DNA of 64,000 nt, from assembly GCA_003725745.1 (NCBI GenBank), contig RHDP01000001.1, positions 5,869,501-5,933,500 on the forward strand, read 5' to 3'. Source of the stretch: Streptomyces sp. I6 (GTDB lineage: Bacteria > Actinomycetota > Actinomycetes > Streptomycetales > Streptomycetaceae). A program made the position numbers and the translations under genes. Shown here one piece after another: positions 26,710 through 35,259 of this stretch; the first letter of the stretch is position 1, and each line of letters starts with the position of its first letter. The notes beneath the pieces are model-generated. The model saw only the letters and a list, made by a program, of their open reading frames with translations. It was not told where the DNA came from and searched no databases.

Positions 26710-27504
26710 TCAGCGCTTGCCGCGCTGGGCCGCCACGACCGTGCGGACCGTGCGGTCCGCGCCCCCCGAGCGGCGCTGGACACGCTCGGAGAAGCCGGGG
26801 AACTGGCCGCCGATCGCGCTGAGGAGCCTCATCTCCGGCGGTGCGACGTTCACTTCGGCCCGGTTGCGCTCGACGGCGCGCACCACCCCCATGACCACCT
26901 GGCGGGGCGAGACGGTACGCATCCCCGCGGGCGGCTCGGCGCCGGTCGCAGCGAACATCCCCGCGTCCCGCACGAATCCGGGCTGCACCAGCGACACTCC
27001 GACCCCGTGCTCGTGCAGGTCCTGCCTCAGGCCGAGCGCGAGGCCCCGCAGACCGAACTTGGTCGCGTTGTACAGCGCGGAGTGCTTGGTGGCCGTCTTG
27101 CCCGAGATGGAGCCCACGAACACCAGATGGCCGCGGCGCGCCTCGACCATGGCCGGGGCGAGCAGCCGGGCCAGCACGGCCGGGGCACGGAGGTTGACGG
27201 CCAGCGCGCGGTCGATCTGCTCGGGGGTGTAGTCGAGCAGTTCACCGCTGGACGGCAGCGCCGCGTTGGCCAGGAGGATGTCGGTACCGGCCGCTTCCGC
27301 GGCGAGGCGCTCCACGTCATCGGGGTCGGCCAGATCGGCGACGACCGCACGGGCACCGTACTGCGCCGCCAGCGGCTCGACCGCGTCGCGCCTGCGCCCC
27401 GTCAGGATCAACCGCGCTCCGCGCCGGGAGAGTTCGGCTGCCAGAGCGGTGCCGATACCGCCGGTGACACCGGTGAGGAGAACGGTTGATCCGTTGACGC
27501 GCAT
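26710..27504 (-). CDS. Short-chain dehydrogenase/reductase
   Basis: A 264-residue SDR. Cofactor motif TGVTGGIGTAL (TGxxxGIG) at residues 11-21, NAAL at the NNAG position, catalytic Ser in VFVGSISGKTA and YxxxK in SALYNATKFGLRG, followed by LVQPGFVRD. The pattern is of the DltE/YqjQ-like group that reduces acyl or sterol-type carbonyls, with the substrate unknown. The gene is divergent from the amidase; the TetR-type palindrome at 27524-27539 separates them, so both are probably controlled by the TetR protein at 28985. Confidence 0.92.
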   Translation of the reverse strand: MRVNGSTVLLTGVTGGIGTALAAELSRRGARLILTGRRRDAVEPLAAQYGARAVVADLADPDDVERLAAEAAGTDILLANAALPSSGELLDYTPEQIDRALAVNLRAPAVLARLLAPAMVEARRGHLVFVGSISGKTATKHSALYNATKFGLRGLALGLRQDLHEHGVGVSLVQPGFVRDAGMFAATGAEPPAGMRTVSPRQVVMGVVRAVERNRAEVNVAPPEMRLLSAIGGQFPGFSERVQRRSGGADRTVRTVVAAQRGKR

Positions 27505-27523
27505 CTGGTTACCCTCCAGTTCT

Positions 27524-27539
27524 GTTCGTTCGAACGAAC
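27524..27539. promoter_or_regulatory. Perfect 16-bp TetR-type operator
   Basis: GTTCGTTCGAACGAAC is a perfect palindrome 20 bases upstream of the SDR start and 15 bases upstream of the amidase start. It has the length and symmetry of operators bound by TetR-family dimers. The TetR gene at the end of the amidase transcript is the natural candidate. Confidence 0.75.
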
Positions 27540-27554
27540 GATAAGGAGCGCAGG

Positions 27555-28988
27555 GTGGTCATGTCCACAGGGGATTTCTCCGGCCTCGCCGAGCAGGCCC
27601 GGAAACTGAAGGAGGGCCGGACCACCTCGGTGGAGCTGGTGCGGGCGGCGCTAGGCCGCATCGAGGCCAGTCAGCGCACCCTCAACGCCTTCCGCCACGT
27701 CCGCACCGAAGCCGCCCTCGCCGAGGCCGGGCGCGCCGACCGGCGGCTTGCCGCGGGGGAGGCCGCGCCGCTGCTCGGCGTACCGCTGGCCGTCAAGGAC
27801 GACACGGACGTGGCCGGGCTGCCCACCCACTTCGGCTGCCGCGGAGAGCGCGCCCCGGCGGTCGCGGACGGCGAGGCGGTACGGCGGCTGCGCGCCGCCG
27901 GTGCCGTCGTCGTCGGCAAGACCAACTCCTGTGAGTTCGGGCAGTGGCCGTTCACCGAGGGCCCCGCCTTCGGCGCCACCCGCAACCCGTGGTCCACCGA
28001 CCACACCCCCGGCGGCTCGTCGGGCGGCTCCGCGACCGCCGTCGCGGCCGGGCTGGTGCCCGCGGCCCTCGGCTCGGACGGCGGCGGCTCCATCCGCATC
28101 CCCGCTGCCTGGACCCATCTCGTGGGCATCAAGCCGCAGCGCGGCCGCGTCTCGATGCACCCCCACAGCGACGCCTTCCACGGCCTCACGGTCAACGGGC
28201 CCCTCGCCCGTACCGTCGCCGACGCCGCACTGCTGCTCGACGCCGTCCAGGGCTCCCACCCGCAGGACCCGCACCGGCCCGACGCCGTCGACGCCTCGGC
28301 CGCTGCCCGCCGCGAACCCGGCCGGCTGCGCATCGCCCTCGCCTGGCGGCCGCCGTTCACCCTCAGCCGTGCCCGGACCCACCCCGAGGTGCGGCGGGCC
28401 GTCACCGGCCTCGCCGAGGCGCTCGCCGGGCTGGGCCACGACGTCGAGGAGGCCCGGCCCCGCTACGGGCTGATCGGCCTCGGGTTCGTCTCCCGGGGAA
28501 CTGCGGGCGTGGCCGAGTTCGCCGCCCGCCACCCCGAACCGGAGCTGCTCGACCCGCGCACCCTTACCGCTCTGCGCAACGGCAGGCTGCTCGGCGGGCC
28601 GATCGTGCGGGCCGCGCGCGCCCGCGAGGCGCACCAGCACCGCCGTGTCGGCGCGCTGTTCGAGACCTACGACGTGCTGCTGACCCCGACCACCGCCGCG
28701 CCCCCGCCGCGCATCGGCACCTTCGACGGCCTCGGTGCCTGGCGCACCAACGCGGCCATGGCCGCCGCCTGCCCCTACGCCTGGCCCTGGAACGTGCTGG
28801 GCTGGCCGGGCGTCAACGTTCCCGCGGGCCTCACCTCCGACGGTCTCCCCGTCGGGGCGCAGCTGCTCGGTCCGGAGGGGACGGAGGAACTCCTGATCTC
28901 GCTCGCCGCCCAGCTGGAGGCCGACCGGCGGTGGTACGAGCGCTGCCCCGACCCGCTGAGGGCATGGAGCGCTCCGGTGGAACAATGA
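27555..28988 (+). CDS. Amidase-signature family enzyme
   Basis: A 477-residue amidase. The Ser-cisSer-Lys triad is readable: Lys81 in LAVKDDTD, Ser155/156 in PGGSSGGSATAVAAG and the nucleophile Ser179 in GSDGGGSIRIPAAW. Family members hydrolyse amides including fatty-acid amides, indoleacetamide and nylon oligomers; GatA is excluded by sequence context, being without gatB or gatC. The start GTG at 27555 is 6 bases after AAGGAG; an ATG at 27561 is an alternative. The stop overlaps the TetR start in ATGA. Repression by the TetR protein through the palindrome at 27524 is likely. Confidence 0.93.
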   Translation: MVMSTGDFSGLAEQARKLKEGRTTSVELVRAALGRIEASQRTLNAFRHVRTEAALAEAGRADRRLAAGEAAPLLGVPLAVKDDTDVAGLPTHFGCRGERAPAVADGEAVRRLRAAGAVVVGKTNSCEFGQWPFTEGPAFGATRNPWSTDHTPGGSSGGSATAVAAGLVPAALGSDGGGSIRIPAAWTHLVGIKPQRGRVSMHPHSDAFHGLTVNGPLARTVADAALLLDAVQGSHPQDPHRPDAVDASAAARREPGRLRIALAWRPPFTLSRARTHPEVRRAVTGLAEALAGLGHDVEEARPRYGLIGLGFVSRGTAGVAEFAARHPEPELLDPRTLTALRNGRLLGGPIVRAARAREAHQHRRVGALFETYDVLLTPTTAAPPPRIGTFDGLGAWRTNAAMAAACPYAWPWNVLGWPGVNVPAGLTSDGLPVGAQLLGPEGTEELLISLAAQLEADRRWYERCPDPLRAWSAPVEQ

Positions 28989-29608
28989 CGCGCATGCCCA
29001 GCCAGACCAGCGCCTCCCCGGAGCCCGTCGCACCCGCCATAACCCCGACCCGGCAGCGCATCGTCCGGGCCGTCCTGCGCATCATCGGCCAGGACGGCAT
29101 CGCCGCGGTCACCAACCGGCGGATCGCCAGGGAGGCCGGGGTCTCCCTCGGCTCGGTCACCTACCACTTCTCCAGCCAGCACGAACTGCTGCGCGAGTCG
29201 CTGCTGCACTTCGTCCGGGAGGAGACCCGGCGCTTCACCGAACTCGCCGACGCGGGCGAGGCGGAGGGCGTCGACATCGACGGCGCCGCCGCACTGGCCG
29301 CCCGGGTCGCGGACGGCACGGCCTTCGACAGCGAGCACATCGCGCCCTTCGAGCTCTACATCCAGGCGGGCCGCGACGAACGGCTGCGCGAGGCGGCGGC
29401 CGAGTGCTTCGGCGCGTACGACCGCCTCGCCGTCCAGATCCTCACGGCCCTCGGCGTCCCGGAGCCCGACCGTATCGCCGCCCACACCGTCGCCCTGGTC
29501 ACCGGCCTCCAGCTCCGCCGCCTCGCCACCGGCTCGCCGGCCGAGGAACTCACCGACGCCCTGCTCCTGCTCGTCCGGGGCGCGCTGAACGAGGACGCCG
29601 GACGCTGA
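28985..29608 (+). CDS. TetR-family transcription regulator
   Basis: A 207-residue regulator. After a short polar N-terminus the DNA-binding domain runs ITPTRQRIVRAVLRIIGQDGIAAVTNRRIAREAGVSLGSVTYHFSSQHELL, with the recognition helix SLGSVTYHF. The C-terminal helices form a ligand pocket. It starts inside the amidase stop codon (ATGA), so it is made from the same message. This arrangement and the palindrome upstream of the amidase point to negative autoregulation and control of the SDR gene. Confidence 0.93.
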   Translation: MTRMPSQTSASPEPVAPAITPTRQRIVRAVLRIIGQDGIAAVTNRRIAREAGVSLGSVTYHFSSQHELLRESLLHFVREETRRFTELADAGEAEGVDIDGAAALAARVADGTAFDSEHIAPFELYIQAGRDERLREAAAECFGAYDRLAVQILTALGVPEPDRIAAHTVALVTGLQLRRLATGSPAEELTDALLLLVRGALNEDAGR

Positions 29609-29666
29609 GCGGGGGCGGGGGCGAGGGTGAGGGCGCAGAGCGGGGGCGCCGGATGCTGAGCGGGGG

Positions 29667-29715
29667 CGTGGGGCGTGGGGCGTGGGGCGTGGGGCGTGGG
29701 GCGTGCGGCGTGCGG
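29667..29715. repeat. 7-bp tandem repeat CGTGGGG
   Basis: Five perfect copies of CGTGGGG (29667-29701) are followed by two copies of CGTGCGG. The array lies in the gap between the TetR gene and the ABC transporter stop. It is a simple repeat likely to vary by slippage. Confidence 0.85.
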
Positions 29716-29840
29716 CGGGAAGCGAGCGCCGTCCTCGGACTCCTCATGGCGCCGATCGCCGGAAAGCCGTCGGCGCCCGCCGGCCGGCAGGTCGCCGCAC
29801 CGCAAGGTCGCCGGCCCCTCCGGCAGCGGGGCGGCCGGCG

Positions 29841-31645
29841 TCAGCGGTGACCCTGCCCGGCGCGACGGGCCTCTCCCGCATCCGGCCCCGGAGGCGGCGC
29901 GGCCTGGGCATGCGCTTCCGGAACGACTGCGAACTGCCGCACGACCAGCCGCCGGTAGAGGTCGTCACGCCGCATCAGATCCGGATGCGTGCCGACGGCG
30001 CGCACCCGTCCGGCATCCATGACGACGATCCGGTCCGCGTCCAGCACGGTCGACAGACGGTGCGCGATGGTCACGACGGCACGCTCCCGGGCGATGGAGG
30101 CGACGACGCCGCGCAGCTCCGCCTCGGTGTCGGCGTCCAGGTTGGCGGTCGCCTCGTCCAGCAGGACGATGGAGGGCCGCGACAGCAGTGCCCGGGCGAC
30201 GGCCAGGCGCTGCCGCTCCCCGCCGGAGAGCCCGTGACCCCGCTCGCCGAGCTCGGTGTCGAGCCGCTCGGGAGGGAATCGACGGTCTCGACGAGCCGTA
30301 CCAGGCGCAGTGCTTCGGCGATGTCGTCCTCGCCCGCCGAGGGGCAGGCGTAGACCAGGTTGTCGCGGACGCTGCCGCGCATCAGCGGGTGGTCCTGCTC
30401 CACATGCCCGGTCAGTCGCCGCACCCGGTCGAGCGGCATCGATGCGGCGTCCGCACCGTAGAGGAGGACGCGCCCGGAGTCGGGCTCGTAGAACCGCTCG
30501 ACAAGCCGGAAGAGGGTGCTCTTGCCGGCGCCCGACGGACCGACGATCGCGGTGAGCCCGCGCGCGGGTACGCCGAACGACACCTCGTGCAGTGCGTTCC
30601 GTCCGCTTCCGCCGTAGCGGAACGACACCCCCTCGAACTCCACGGCCTGCCCGCTGCGGGGTCGTGCCCGCGTGGCGGGGGCCGGGGGCCCGGTCTCCTG
30701 CGGCAGGCCGGCGAGTTCCCCGAGGCGGTCGATCGCGGCCCGGCCCTGTTGAAGCCGCCCGATGGAGGTGAACGTCGTGAGGAGCGGTGACACCAGGTAG
30801 AAGAGGTACATGATGAAGGCGCTCAGTGCCGCCAGTGAGAGGTCTCCGGTGGCGACACGGGCCATGCCCCACGCCACGACCGCGGTCAGGGCGACCTGCG
30901 AACCGACGTTGATCGCCGGGCCCAGGCCCGCGGACAGGACGGAGACCCGGATGCCGGAGCGCCGGGCCTGACCGGCGAGACCGTCGAGTGCGTCCGCCTC
31001 GCGGGCCTCGGCACACGAGGACTTGACCGTCGACATGCCGCCCAGCACACGCGCCACGGCGGTGGCGTAGCGCCCGGTGTCCGTACGGTTCGCCACCGCC
31101 TGCTTCCTGATCCGGCGGGCCAGCACGACGGAGACCAGGCTGGCGGCACCCAGGCAGCCGACCGTCACACCGAGGAGCCGCAGGTCGATCAAAGCCATCA
31201 GGGTGAGGCAGCCCAGTACGCTGAACACGCTGCTGGTGACCTGTGTGAGAGCCGAGGACATCGTGACCCGCGCCATCGAGGTGTCCGTCACCAGACGGTT
31301 CAGCAGGTCTCCTTCCGCCCAGCGTTGCAGGTCCGGCAGCCGCGCGCGCAGCACCCGGCGGACGAGCACACTGCGGATGTCGAAGACGAGGTTCTCACCG
31401 AGCGTGCCCATCGTGTACCCGTGGAGACCGGAGAGCAGGGCGCCGGTGGCGAAGAGCACGGCGGCCAGCAGGACGGGCCCGCCGGGCGAACCGCCGGACG
31501 ACACGGCCTGGATGATCCTGCCGATGACCAGGGGCTGCAGCAGCGACACGCACGCGGCGAGCAGTCCCAGGGCGAGGCCTGTGGCGAGCCGTTTCCGGTG
31601 ACTGCGGAGGATGTGCCAGACGGTGATGACCGGAGTGTCCCTCAC
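29841..31645 (-). pseudogene. ABC exporter (fused permease and ATPase), frame broken once
   Basis: Translation begins at a GTG at 31645 that overlaps the previous stop (GTGA). Six membrane helices are visible in the first 300 residues, such as LATGLALGLLAACVSLLQPL and LLAAVLFATGALLSGLHG. The nucleotide-binding domain shows GPSGAGKST (Walker A), [20 protein letters not shown] (signature) and [12 protein letters not shown] (Walker B), then [18 protein letters not shown]. The frame breaks at the short G run 30270-30272 of the plus strand, where one more base restores [18 protein letters not shown]. The full protein would be about 602 residues, a homodimeric exporter without an N-terminal C39 peptidase. 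As the last gene after a peptide gene and two processing genes, it probably exports the mature peptide. Confidence 0.9.
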
Positions 31646-32298
31646 TCCGTCTCCGCCCGACGGGGCGGCCCGGCCTCGGTCGGCCGCCGCCGGGAGCCCT
31701 CCACCGGTCCGCGGGGGCGGGCGTCCGGCGCGTCGTGCGTCACCGGGACGAAGGGAGAGGTGAACCGGTACCGCAGCTCCTCGCTCTCCTCGTATCCGCC
31801 CGACTGGACGATCAGGAACTGGTACCCCGTGATGTCCGGCCAGTCGGGGTCCGAGTGCCGGATGTGCCGGAGGACGAAGGCGGCCATGAGGCGGTAGGGC
31901 ACCGAACCCGTCAGCTCCAGACCCTTGTTGGTGCGGTTGGTGAACTCGTTGCACAGGTCCAGGAAGCCCTTCTCCCGCCGCCGGGCGGGATCCCAGACCA
32001 CATGGGTCCAGCTGCGTCCCGTGATGGTGGAGGCCCGCTTCCACAGTGACGCCTCACCGGTGCCGGAGAGCGTCCGGTACAGGAGGTGGCAGTCGTGCTG
32101 GGCGGGGTGGGGTGCGAAGAAGCGCCAGTTCGGGATCAGCACGTTCATCCGGTCGTACCGGCGCAGGCGGTCGAAGGTACGGATGGGGTGCTGGCTCAGT
32201 ACGGTCGCGCCGAGCCATACCGCGAACCCCGCTTCGGCGGCCCGCGCGGCCCAGACCCGGCCCGGCGACGTCCGTGCGGCGCGCATTGCCCCGGGCAT
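31642..32298 (-). CDS. SdpA/DUF5819-like protein
   Basis: A 218-residue protein. One hydrophobic segment near residues 16-36 (AARAAEAGFAVWLGATVLSQHP) precedes RMNVLIPNWRFFAPHPAQHDCHLLYR, the pattern (Asn-Trp-x-Phe-Phe-Ala-Pro-x-Pro) that I associate with SdpA and the DUF5819 family, which accompanies HTTM-domain proteins. In Bacillus subtilis SdpA and SdpB are both needed to turn SdpC into its toxic peptide; their chemistry is not fully settled. The ATG overlaps the preceding stop in TGATG, and its own stop overlaps the ABC start in GTGA. The C-terminal 40 residues are Arg/Pro-rich and probably disordered. Confidence 0.7.
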   Translation of the reverse strand: MPGAMRAARTSPGRVWAARAAEAGFAVWLGATVLSQHPIRTFDRLRRYDRMNVLIPNWRFFAPHPAQHDCHLLYRTLSGTGEASLWKRASTITGRSWTHVVWDPARRREKGFLDLCNEFTNRTNKGLELTGSVPYRLMAAFVLRHIRHSDPDWPDITGYQFLIVQSGGYEESEELRYRFTSPFVPVTHDAPDARPRGPVEGSRRRPTEAGPPRRAETE

Positions 32299-34142
32299 CA
32301 GACCGCTCCTTCCGGCCCGAGCGAGGCGGCGAAGGCCGCGACGTGTTCGGCCACCCTGCGGGCCGGCTCCGGGCCCGTCACCAGTTCCCCGTGCCCCACC
32401 CCGTCGACCACCAGGAGGCGGCCCCGCGGGGAGGAGTCCACGATCTCCTGGTGCAGTTTGGCGTTGACACCGTCCTCGAGGTGGGTCTTGCCTGCCGCGA
32501 TCAGCAGCAGCGGGACGGACACCTGCGAAAGGGATCCGTCGTGGTTCAGGAACTCCGTGTGGGTGGCCTTCCACTCGCGCACGGCGGTCTGCCAGAGGCC
32601 GGCGTCACGGTACTGGTCCAGCACCCGGCGCCGGGCGTCCGGGGGCAGCCAGGACAGCCAGCCGGGCTCCGGCAGCAGCGCCCCCAGACCGCACCGGAGC
32701 GAGGTCGGCATCGTCAGGAACCGGCCCCCCAGGCGCCGGGCACCGCTCGCCTGCGCGGCGGAGCGGTGGAGTTCGCCGGGGTGGCTCGGGTCCAGCAGCA
32801 CCGTGCCGACGACCTGGCCGGGCAGCGCGCGCAGGCACCTCAGAGCCAGGTACCCGCCGAGCGAGTGGCCGACGAGCACCACGGGGCGGCCAGGGCAGAC
32901 GGCCCGGATCAGGGCCGCCAGATCGTCGACGGAGGAGCGCAGTGTGTACGGGTCGGCCTGTTCGTAGCTGCTACCGCCGTATCCGGCCCGGTCGTATGTC
33001 AGGACCGGGAAGTCGCTCCCGAGGCCGCGCCGTACGTTGGCCCAGCGAGCTGCGGTGGCCATCAGGCCGGTCAGGCACACGAGGACCGGGCGGTCGGCGT
33101 CCGACTCGTGGAGCGGTTCGGTCAGGTGGTAGGCGAGGCGGTTGCCGGACGGCGCCGTGAAGTGCCGCTCGCTGCCGTCGCCGGCCAGGACACGGCGGCG
33201 CCGGAACCACTGGGAGCCGGCCGCGGCGAGGGCCGCGGCGCCGAGCAGGCCACCGGCGAGTCGCGGAGTGCCGTCGCTGCGGGCGGGGCCGGAGCCGTTC
33301 CGGTCCTTGGACTCCCGGACGGTGTAGAGGATGGCGGGATAGGTGGAGAGGAAGGCGGGGAGGAACCGCCCCAGGCCCATCACACGGGTGTTCACCAGAT
33401 GGAACGCGCCGGCCGTGGTCAGGAGCGCCGGAGCGTACCTGCCCTGCCGGAAGTACACCAGCGGGAATCCGCATTCCAGCGCCAGCACGCCGTGGGACAG
33501 GACCTTCGCTGCCCTCGGGTAGGTGCGCATGAGGCCGTACACGTCCCGGTCACCGTAGTTCTCCGTACGCATGATGCCCGGCAGCGCCGTCCCCGATCGC
33601 CAGTCCGGCCCGGGGAGTTTGACCAGACCGGACACGGCGTACGAGAGCGTCGACTGCAGCGCGACGAACCAGAGGCAGGCGTCGGCCAGACGAGGGTTGC
33701 CGCGTCCGGCCCTCGCGACGGCCATGGAGGACTGGACCAGCAGGGAGAGCTGGTCGGAGCCGTCGGTGCCGTACATGTGCCGGGGATGGAGCGCCACGGA
33801 ACTGAGCGCCAGATAGGCGTCGGCGCAGGCCCGCCAGCGCCCTTGCGACGTCGAAGCCACCAGGGAAGCGGCGGCCGCCACCCGGCCGACGTGCAGTGCG
33901 CGCGTGACCACGGGATTGCCGAGAGAGTCGAGAGCCCGGCGCACCGGGGCCGGAAAGTGCGCGTAGTGGTCACGGACGATGCGCCAGTCGTTGAACCCGC
34001 CCGCCGCCCGGTCCTCCTCGGTCGTCAGTATTTCCAGGCTGCTCACAAGATGGGTGAAAGCGCCCGTCCGCTCGGCCATGGTGACGGCCTGGTCCCGGTT
34101 GGTGAAGTGCTCGGGTATTTTTCTCATGGATGGTATTCCCAT
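32298..34142 (-). CDS. HTTM membrane domain fused to an alpha/beta hydrolase
   Basis: About 614 residues with two domains. The N-terminal half is a multi-helix membrane domain with SYAVSGLVKLPGPDWRSGTALPG, in which Lys175 sits where vitamin-K-dependent carboxylases carry their catalytic lysine; this is the HTTM (SdpB-like) domain. From about residue 340 follows a soluble hydrolase: VLVCLTGLMATAARWAN, DRAGYGGSS, Ser427 in VLVGHSLGGYL, LLDPSHPG and His in GVGHGELV. SdpB homologues normally lack this second domain. The ATG at 34142 follows AGAAGGG at 11 bases; ATG at 34127 is an alternative. The gene lies 145 bases after the small peptide gene and overlaps the SdpA-like gene, so it probably modifies or cleaves the peptide. 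Confidence 0.75.
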   Translation of the reverse strand: MGIPSMRKIPEHFTNRDQAVTMAERTGAFTHLVSSLEILTTEEDRAAGGFNDWRIVRDHYAHFPAPVRRALDSLGNPVVTRALHVGRVAAAASLVASTSQGRWRACADAYLALSSVALHPRHMYGTDGSDQLSLLVQSSMAVARAGRGNPRLADACLWFVALQSTLSYAVSGLVKLPGPDWRSGTALPGIMRTENYGDRDVYGLMRTYPRAAKVLSHGVLALECGFPLVYFRQGRYAPALLTTAGAFHLVNTRVMGLGRFLPAFLSTYPAILYTVRESKDRNGSGPARSDGTPRLAGGLLGAAALAAAGSQWFRRRRVLAGDGSERHFTAPSGNRLAYHLTEPLHESDADRPVLVCLTGLMATAARWANVRRGLGSDFPVLTYDRAGYGGSSYEQADPYTLRSSVDDLAALIRAVCPGRPVVLVGHSLGGYLALRCLRALPGQVVGTVLLDPSHPGELHRSAAQASGARRLGGRFLTMPTSLRCGLGALLPEPGWLSWLPPDARRRVLDQYRDAGLWQTAVREWKATHTEFLNHDGSLSQVSVPLLLIAAGKTHLEDGVNAKLHQEIVDSSPRGRLLVVDGVGHGELVTGPEPARRVAEHVAAFAASLGPEGAV

Positions 34143-34287
34143 GGTTGTGAAAGCCCTTCTCGGGGATGTCCCGCGGCGCGGGGTGTGCCGTCCGTTCCGC
34201 GGAATATCCGCCGGATCCGTACGGAGACAGCCGGGTTCGCCCTGACCGCAACTCGGCGCCGCGGGACAGCCCGTCGGATCGGTGGCG
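34143..34287 (-). promoter_or_regulatory. Gap between peptide gene and HTTM gene
   Basis: The gap of 145 bases on the minus strand includes GCGGATATTCCGC, a perfect 5-base stem with a three-base loop, and CGGGCTGTCCCG, a short second stem. RiPP operons often have an attenuator here that makes the precursor in excess over the enzymes. The reading frame of the HTTM gene stays open through part of this gap but without a good start. Confidence 0.35.
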
Positions 34288-34488
34288 TCAGCCGACGGTC
34301 GCCATGGTGACTTCCATGGTGTCGGCCGCGACTTCACCCGCAGGCTGCGTCGCCGCGTTGACGAAGTTGTTCATGTCGTTGAATATGTTGAGGATCGGCT
34401 CTGCGCCCTTCACCTGAACTGCCTCTTCGGTCAGGATCGGGACTGCGGCGAGTGCGGAGTCGCTGTTGACTCGGTGAAGAAGTTCCAT
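34288..34488 (-). CDS. Candidate precursor peptide of the HTTM/SdpA-like operon
   Basis: A 66-residue peptide gene too small for easy detection. The ATG at 34488 follows AAGGAG at 7 bases, an excellent ribosome-binding site. The N-terminal half is leader-like, MELLHRVNSDSALAAVP then LTEEAVQVKG; the middle is AEPILNIFNDMNNFV; the end is Thr-rich with a repeated Thr-Met pattern (DTMEVTMATVG). It has six Glu, five Thr, three Met after residue 38 (Met39, Met58, Met62), and no Cys, so lanthionine or lasso chemistry by disulfide is excluded. Codons such as CTT, ATA, CCT and GTT make it less GC-rich than its neighbours, which is typical of RiPP precursors. I recognise no homologue; the leader-core boundary is unknown. 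Confidence 0.7.
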   Translation of the reverse strand: MELLHRVNSDSALAAVPILTEEAVQVKGAEPILNIFNDMNNFVNAATQPAGEVAADTMEVTMATVG

Positions 34489-35259
34489 CGTGTTCTCCTT
34501 TGCGGATGAACGCTCTTTCAAGGGAGTTGGGCGACGGTTATGGCCATCGAATCCCAACTGCCCTTCGAACGCGATCCACCGTAGCAGCGGAATAGCGGCC
34601 CGCCGGGTCCCATGGTGGACGTTTGCTATGCCTTTGCTGAAGCGAGAACTTGGTGAGCGATTCCTTTATGGTCCGCTGATGCGGAGACGTGAATTCAGTG
34701 TCGAGTCGGCATGCAGGGCGTGGGCGGGACCCGGCGGGCGGGGTCTCCAGGGCCAGGGCGCGGTGGGCCGGCCCTCCGGGTTCTCAGCGGTGTTCTCCGC
34801 AGTGTTCTCCGCGGTGCGGCCGGCCGTGTCCCGGCGGACGCCGCTTTCGGGTTCGGCGGACAGGAACGCACTCCGGGGTCGGCACCCGCGAGTTCCCCGC
34901 CCGGCCTCGCCGGGCGGAGCCGGTGGCCTGCCGTGTGCCGGCCGTCGTGACGACCGCTGACGCCGTCCGCCGCCACGGCCACGGCGTCACGGCCGGCGGC
35001 CTCCGGCCGGACGGACGGCTGCGCGAGGGCGCGAACCGAGGCGGTGCGGGCCCGGATCACCGGCTGCCCGCGGGCGCGCGGGCCCGGAGACCGGCGCGCC
35101 GTCCGCTGCGGCGAACCCGTGCGGCACGCAAGGGGACGCGGCGTGCCGCCGAGCCGGCACCGGGCGTTCACTCCGGTGCCGCCGGGAGTCTCCCAGGTAT
35201 GCGCCGACCGGTCACCGGGCGCCGGCGGGAATGTCGGTACGGCGTGCTTAGCTGGACGT
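34489..35259. other. Long upstream region of the peptide operon
   Basis: No gene is supported. The first 150 bases next to the peptide gene are distinctly AT-richer than the window (words such as CATAAAGGAATCGC on the minus strand) and should contain the operon promoter. The remainder is GC-rich with shadow frames. At the right end, TTAGCT about 10 bases before 35260 may be the -10 box of the next gene. Confidence 0.4.

Noticed and set aside
29667-29715. A zinc- or G-quadruplex-type regulatory site from the CGTGGGG array
   Set aside because: G runs are separated by CGT and could form a quadruplex, but there is no supporting context; I list it only as a simple repeat.
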